DNA of 19,855 bases, from the NCBI GenBank assembly GCA_025997755.1, contig BNVA01000015.1, positions 1 through 19,855 on the forward strand. The letters run 5' to 3'. Origin of the DNA: Spirochaetia bacterium (GTDB lineage: Bacteria; Spirochaetota; Spirochaetia; Treponematales; Breznakiellaceae). This document shows, piece by piece, positions 16,095 through 19,855 of the stretch. Under the pieces are notes generated by a model. The model saw only the letters and a program-made list of their open reading frames with translations, was not told the DNA's origin and did no database searches. Both the position numbers and the translations under genes were made by a program. Numbering within the stretch: the stretch's first letter is position 1; the number at the start of each line of letters is the position of its first letter.

Positions 16095-16532
16095 TTATAA
16101 AACCTCCAGTTGCATAAATTCTATAGGATTAACAACCGGCATTTTTGTTACCGATTTTATTGGCTTATTAAGCATTTTCCTGTCTGTTGTCAGGACATAA
16201 TCGCAATGCATAAAATCTGCACAGGCAATATGAAGTGAATCAACAACTTTCAGACCAATTCTTTGTAATTGTTCAGCTTCTAACAGTATACTTTCTTTTT
16301 CGTTACAATTTAAGTGAGCAATATCTTTCCATTTCATAATTCTGTCTTTACGTTCGGGAAAAGGGCTTTTTCCGATTTCATAGTCCAAAATATAAGACCA
16401 TGCAAGCTCATAAACACCGGAAAGAATTTGTTGCTGAATGTACAACTTTGCATCTGTTTCAAAGAATATTTTTACCTGTGTTTGATCGTCGTAAGGACGG
16501 TTGAAACAGCAATTATCAAGATATATTAGCAT
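16095..16532 (-). CDS. PIN-domain ribonuclease, VapC-like toxin
   Basis: The 145-residue protein begins LIYLDNCCFNRPYDDQ, a PIN N-terminus with D6. Further acidic residues fit the PIN active site: E52 (or D50), D98 in VVDSLHIACADF and D117 in VLTTDRKML. Such proteins are magnesium-dependent RNases, often toxins that cut tRNA or rRNA. The start ATG overlaps the end of the helicase remnant by seven bases, and its GGAGG (16537-16541) lies in the last codons of that remnant. The toxin lies upstream of its partner, the reverse of the usual vapBC order. Toxicity is inferred, not shown. Confidence 0.8.
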   Translation of the reverse strand: MLIYLDNCCFNRPYDDQTQVKIFFETDAKLYIQQQILSGVYELAWSYILDYEIGKSPFPERKDRIMKWKDIAHLNCNEKESILLEAEQLQRIGLKVVDSLHIACADFMHCDYVLTTDRKMLNKPIKSVTKMPVVNPIEFMQLEVL

Positions 16533-17473
16533 TTAGCCTCCAAATAGCGGCCGGCACTGTACCAGTCCCGCAGCCGGTTGATTTCCTCAAAAATCCACTT
16601 GGCTTCGTCCTGATCACTTTTGGTATGGTTGTACAACGGGCGCGAGCCGCTTTTTTTGGTTGGCGACAGCTTTTTGGGGTAACGAACCACATTTTTGGCG
16701 ATCAGCGTGTTTGCAGCCAAAAGGATTTCCGGCGTAGAACGGTAATTCACGGAAAGCGTTACGGTTTTCGCGGCTGGGTACACCTTGTCAAAATCCAAAA
16801 AAAGTTTGACGTGCGAACCGCGCCACGAATATATCGTCTGGTCGGGATCGCCTACGATAAACAGGTTGCCGTGCCTGCCGGACAGTATTTGCGCGATGGT
16901 GTATTGCCGCTTGCTCACATCCTGAAATTCGTCCACCATCACATACTGCATCCGATCCTGCCATTTTTCGCGTACATCCGGGAATTTTTCAAGAATGTAC
17001 GTTGCAAAGTTGATAAGATCGTTAAAATCAAGCCCGAAGCATTTTTTTTGTTCATACAGATAGCGCAGAAAAATCGCTTCGTTGCGGTTGGCCGCGCGTA
17101 GGTATTTTTCTTTAAGCTGCTCGTTGTCAAGTTCGTAGATTTCGGCAATGTATGAAGTTGCCTGCATCTTCTTTGCTTCCAGCACTTCGTCGATGGTACG
17201 CTGGATTGTCGTTTCGCGCATCGTCAGTCCCATATCGCCGAGCATAGACCTAACACGGCGTTTCATTTCGTTAGCGGCGCGGTTTGTAAAAGTAACGCAG
17301 AGTATGTTTTTCGGCGCAATGCCCAGCGTGGACACCAAATAACAATATCGCGAGACAAGCGCGCGCGTTTTGCCCGTCCCCGCGCCGGCAATCACACGCA
17401 CCGCCCCCTCCGTTAAACTCACAGCGTCTTGTTGTTCGGAATTTAAGTTATCAAGGTAGCTGCCGGTTACCAT
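16526..17473 (-). pseudogene. UvrD/PcrA-type helicase remnant
   Basis: The 315-residue product covers the first half of a superfamily 1A helicase: the Q-motif region LNSEQQDAV, Walker A AGAGTGKT (29-36), Walker B MVDEFQD (179-185), IVGDPDQTIYSWRGS and LSVNYRSTPEIL. Full-length members are 650-750 residues; motifs V and VI and the second half are missing, and the frame ends in the start of the PIN toxin gene. In addition, the segment containing motif Ib (a TFHG-type sequence) and its flank is absent between MKRRVRSMLG and DMGLTMRE, where relatives have roughly 45-50 more residues. It is therefore unlikely to unwind DNA. I call it a decaying gene, although an assembly or amplification deletion could mimic this. 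Confidence 0.8.
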
Positions 17474-17479
17474 ATCAGA

Positions 17480-17488
17480 AGTATAGCA
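17480..17488 (-). promoter_or_regulatory. Extended -10 candidate of the helicase remnant
   Basis: On the minus strand the sequence TGCTATACT forms an extended -10 element whose last base is six bases before the ATG at 17473. No convincing -35 or ribosome-binding site is present. Transcription would begin about at the start codon. Confidence 0.35.
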
Positions 17489-17617
17489 TAAAAGCGCAAA
17501 GACAAAAGTAACAGACGGTATAATCAGATACCGCGATGCGGATCCCGGCAGAACAACCCCATATTATCGCTGACAGCTACAATAAAGACTACCTGTGGCT
17601 ATTTGCTGCCTCTATTA

Positions 17618-17637
17618 CATTTTATGATAATAAAATG
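17618..17637. promoter_or_regulatory. Perfect inverted repeat, probable XRE operator
   Basis: CATTTTAT (17618-17625) and ATAAAATG (17630-17637) are exact inverted arms separated by GATA. The repeat overlaps a TATGAT -10-like hexamer (17623-17628) and ends four bases before the XRE gene. Position, symmetry and size fit a dimer site for autorepression. Confidence 0.6.
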
Positions 17638-17641
17638 AGTT

Positions 17642-17956
17642 ATGAACGATGAACAGGCATGTATCGAATTGCGGGAATTATTCGGAAATAACCTAAAAAA
17701 GCTACGGCATGAGGCAAGACTTTCCCTGATAAAGCTGGGAATGAGATCGGGGCTGACACATAACTTTATAAATGATCTTGAACATGGTAAACGCGGCGTA
17801 ACACTGGATTCTATTGCTTTGCTTGCCCAAGGTCTTGATGTTGAATCGTTCAAACTCTTATTACCAAAAGAAAAAGCACAGGAATCGGCGTACCCAGAAT
17901 ACATCAATGCCTTGGAAAAAGCCGTAGAGGATATCAAAAAATACTATAGCGCCTAG
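17642..17956 (+). CDS. XRE-family helix-turn-helix regulator
   Basis: The 104-residue protein has an HTH of the lambda-repressor/Cro class at about residues 15-70 (LRHEARLSLIKLGMRSGLTHNFINDLEHGKRGVTLDSIALLAQGL), here spanning helices two and three with the usual NFINDLEHGKR recognition region. The short C-terminal tail SAYPEYINALEKAVEDIKKYY is helical and may dimerise. No ligand or peptidase domain is present. The gene is divergent from the helicase remnant and has only a weak ribosome site; a perfect inverted repeat sits immediately upstream. It may control itself or a neighbouring gene. The targets are unknown. Confidence 0.85.
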   Translation: MNDEQACIELRELFGNNLKKLRHEARLSLIKLGMRSGLTHNFINDLEHGKRGVTLDSIALLAQGLDVESFKLLLPKEKAQESAYPEYINALEKAVEDIKKYYSA

Positions 17957-18020
17957 TACCTTCATACCGGCAATACGAATCGGAATTGACGGCTCGCACA
18001 GGCTGTAGTAATCTGTTTTA

Positions 18021-19190
18021 GTGGGAAAAAACTTTAATAATAAAAATAATGATTTCAATGTAGAAACTTTTGCAAAGGATATATATTTTATCGCCTGCCG
18101 TACACCTATTGCGGCGGAAAGGGAACTGCGGCTTACCATTATCGCGAATAGTAATGCGGGCGGTTTTACGATAAAAAAGCGCGGTGTAAAGCATAGCGAA
18201 GAATTAAAAAGAACTATCGAAATTGCCGCCGCAATGCCGCAGAGGCGCTGCGTTCCGTCGGAGACGGCAAAAAGATTTGGCGGCGAACTTGGGGCGTTCG
18301 GGCTTGTTAAGACAAGCGCTCCCGGGACATCCAGACTTTTTGAGACAGCGGCAAGTGCGGAAAACATAACCGCCGAGCTTTTAAAAGAAGCCGCCGCTCA
18401 CAGGGAAGCGGCGGACAAGCCGTTTTTTCTTGTGATTTCGGCCGGAGGCGACGGAACCACGCTTGAGATTTTCTCAAACTTCTACAAAGAGCCGGAAACC
18501 CATAAAAACGATTTTGTCTTTCTGCGCCTGCCTATGGGAACAGGAAACGACGGAGCGGACGCACAAACGCTGGAGACCGCACTTAGTTTTCTGTTAAAAC
18601 CGCGCAAGATTCAATTTACAAGCGCCATTACGTTAAAAACATCAAACCCAAACAAAGGACCTTTTTTTGCGTTTAACATACTTTCCGTAGGCTTGGATGC
18701 CTTTGTAACTCATAGCACCAACAAAATGAAGAATTTACTCCCCGGCGATTCCTACAAACTTTGGGTGGATATAGCGGCGCTATTTTATAACAAGATCTAT
18801 AATGTTGGTCTTATGGAAGTCCGTGCCTACGATAAGGCGGGCAGCAGTGTACAAAAATTCCGCGATAGAGCGCTTTTGTTAGCCGTCGGAGCCGGAGGCA
18901 GGCGTACCTACGGGGCAGGAAATAATATTTTGCCGGATGAACGTAATGTTTGTATGATTCGTGAGATGCCTTTACTCAGAAAACTTTCGTTGAAAGGAAA
19001 AGTTGCCCGCGGTACTCACACGGAAAGCCCCGAAACCCTGTCTTTTTCCGCCAACAGCATCCGGTTTATCGCCGAAAATCCCATATTAGCACAAATGGAC
19101 GGCGAAACCGTTCTTTTGGAACCGAACGATTTTCCCGCCGTGATCGAATTGAGCGAACCTGTAATTCCGGTACTAAGCAGAGGTCAGTAA
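18021..19190 (+). CDS. Diacylglycerol kinase-type lipid kinase
   Basis: The 389-residue protein belongs to the DAGK catalytic superfamily (DgkB, YegS and sphingosine kinase relatives), ATP-dependent kinases that phosphorylate lipid head groups. Evidence is LTIIANSNAGG at 38-48, the nucleotide-binding VISAGGDGTTLEI (138-150) and LPMGTGNDGADA (170-181), and a strand-rich C-terminal half with FNILSVGLDA and AVGAGGRRTYGAG. No membrane segment is apparent. Family members are about 300 residues; extra length lies around residues 60-130. The start is GTG at 18021: an in-frame stop is at 18009-18011 and the first internal ATG is past the IANSNAGG motif. No Shine-Dalgarno sequence is evident. The lipid substrate cannot be told from sequence. 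Confidence 0.78.
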   Translation: MGKNFNNKNNDFNVETFAKDIYFIACRTPIAAERELRLTIIANSNAGGFTIKKRGVKHSEELKRTIEIAAAMPQRRCVPSETAKRFGGELGAFGLVKTSAPGTSRLFETAASAENITAELLKEAAAHREAADKPFFLVISAGGDGTTLEIFSNFYKEPETHKNDFVFLRLPMGTGNDGADAQTLETALSFLLKPRKIQFTSAITLKTSNPNKGPFFAFNILSVGLDAFVTHSTNKMKNLLPGDSYKLWVDIAALFYNKIYNVGLMEVRAYDKAGSSVQKFRDRALLLAVGAGGRRTYGAGNNILPDERNVCMIREMPLLRKLSLKGKVARGTHTESPETLSFSANSIRFIAENPILAQMDGETVLLEPNDFPAVIELSEPVIPVLSRGQ

Positions 19191-19210
19191 TTTTACTCAG
19201 CAATTTTACA

Positions 19211-19855
19211 TTAGGATATGCTTGTAAGAAATTTTTCCAGGGAGTCTTTTTCTTTTTCGGGAAAGCTCACGAATTCCAGCGAAAGATTTTTTTTGTTGTT
19301 GATAAGGCGGCAGACCGGCGACAGTATCGCCCCTCCGGCGCGTAAAGAGCAGCCTTGTATTTCGGTGTTTACCGCCATACTTTTTGTCTGCTGCGGATTG
19401 TCGGCGGCAAAAATAACGCCGAACGATGTTATTTTTTTTATTCTTCCGGGAATTAAAACACCGGTAAGCGGATTTGTTATTATTAAGGCAAGTTGTTTAT
19501 CGTTTATAATCTGATCCCCTGCGTTTACAAGCCATTTGTCCGGCGGCAGGTGATGGCGAAAAACAGTGCGAACGCAATCCAGACAATCGTTTTCTACATT
19601 TGATTCCGGCAGCAGGCAGTCTACACTAAGATACTTTGCCTTATCCTGCTCCTTTTGGCTGAAATTTTGACCGTGCAACACGATAACCGGACACACGGAC
19701 GGCGGTTTTTCCGCCCGTAAAAAGCCCACAAGGGTCTTCCAATGCCTCGGAAAGTCGGCGGCGCTTACAATCATACCGTCCGGCGCAATCTCATCAATAT
19801 TGTCCATTGCCTTTAAAACATGACTATACCAGACCACATCGCAGCCTAAAACCTG
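19211..19855 (-). CDS. Receiver-like / PilZ-like signalling protein, partial (5' end outside window)
   Basis: The frame is open to the right edge (upstream codons read QVLGCD), so the true start lies beyond the window; a GTG at 19837 is unlikely to be the start. The first visible part, DGMIVSAADFPRHWKTLVGFLR and PVIVLHG, alternates strand and helix like a receiver domain, without a complete phosphorylation pocket in view. The C-terminal part, VLIPGRIKKITSFGVIFAAD to ILSPVCRLINNKKNLSLEF, resembles a divergent PilZ barrel; the canonical cyclic-di-GMP motif RxxxR and DxSxxG is not intact. It is convergent with the lipid kinase gene, 20 bases away. Role unknown; a motility or cyclic-di-GMP link is only suggested. 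Confidence 0.55.
   Translation of the reverse strand, partial: QVLGCDVVWYSHVLKAMDNIDEIAPDGMIVSAADFPRHWKTLVGFLRAEKPPSVCPVIVLHGQNFSQKEQDKAKYLSVDCLLPESNVENDCLDCVRTVFRHHLPPDKWLVNAGDQIINDKQLALIITNPLTGVLIPGRIKKITSFGVIFAADNPQQTKSMAVNTEIQGCSLRAGGAILSPVCRLINNKKNLSLEFVSFPEKEKDSLEKFLTSIS

Noticed and set aside
17531..17541. CCGC-GAT-GCGG hairpin as a second XRE operator
   Set aside because: It is short, unrelated in sequence to the repeat at 17618-17637, and may be chance.

Overview
The window reads as chromosomal DNA of a spirochaete, most likely an uncultured Treponema-type organism. That is inferred from protein style (lipoproteins with short spirochaete-like lipoboxes, an ATPase-HDOD fusion, a receiver/PilZ-like protein, the ribF-rpsO-pnp order) and moderate GC; no rRNA or tRNA gene was recognised that would settle it. 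Bases 1-53 are a perfect inverted copy of 440-492, inside pnp. This is the signature of a multiple-displacement-amplification or assembly chimera, so the sequence probably comes from single-cell or low-input DNA and its left edge is not trustworthy.

Layout. Minus strand 44-2575: ribF (FAD synthetase domain only), rpsO and pnp (3' end cut by the chimera), an RNA/translation operon. Plus strand 2687-7624: mobA, a GH18 lipoprotein, a GHKL-ATPase/HDOD fusion, a stand-alone RlmK-type 23S rRNA methyltransferase and a small lipoprotein; the last three are tightly packed. Minus strand 7630-8885: a GH73-like glucosaminidase lipoprotein followed by zinc-lid adenylate kinase. Plus strand 8950-15837: ptsI overlapping leuA by an ATGA junction, then cysK and leuS, each with its own promoter-like sequence. 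15893-17956 is an accessory patch: a PIN-domain toxin with a small partner protein, joined to a doubly damaged UvrD/PcrA helicase remnant, and a divergent XRE regulator with a perfect inverted repeat at its start. 18021-19190 is a diacylglycerol-kinase-type lipid kinase, and a partial receiver/PilZ-like gene runs off the right edge. No gene-free stretch exceeds 300 bases; the longest (17474-17641) holds promoter and operator candidates.

Most genes are ordinary housekeeping. The most unusual signal is a family of degenerate heptanucleotide repeats (type GTAGTGA / GTAAGGA / GTAGTTA), present in both orientations at three separate places inside the reading frame of the essential leuS gene, all without breaking the frame. 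Second is the uvrD remnant: it appears to have lost motif Ib by an internal in-frame deletion and its whole second half where the PIN toxin module now lies. Third is the XRE gene with a probable autoregulatory operator. Several genes without a Shine-Dalgarno sequence have a -10-like hexamer almost touching the start codon, which raises the possibility of leaderless transcripts.
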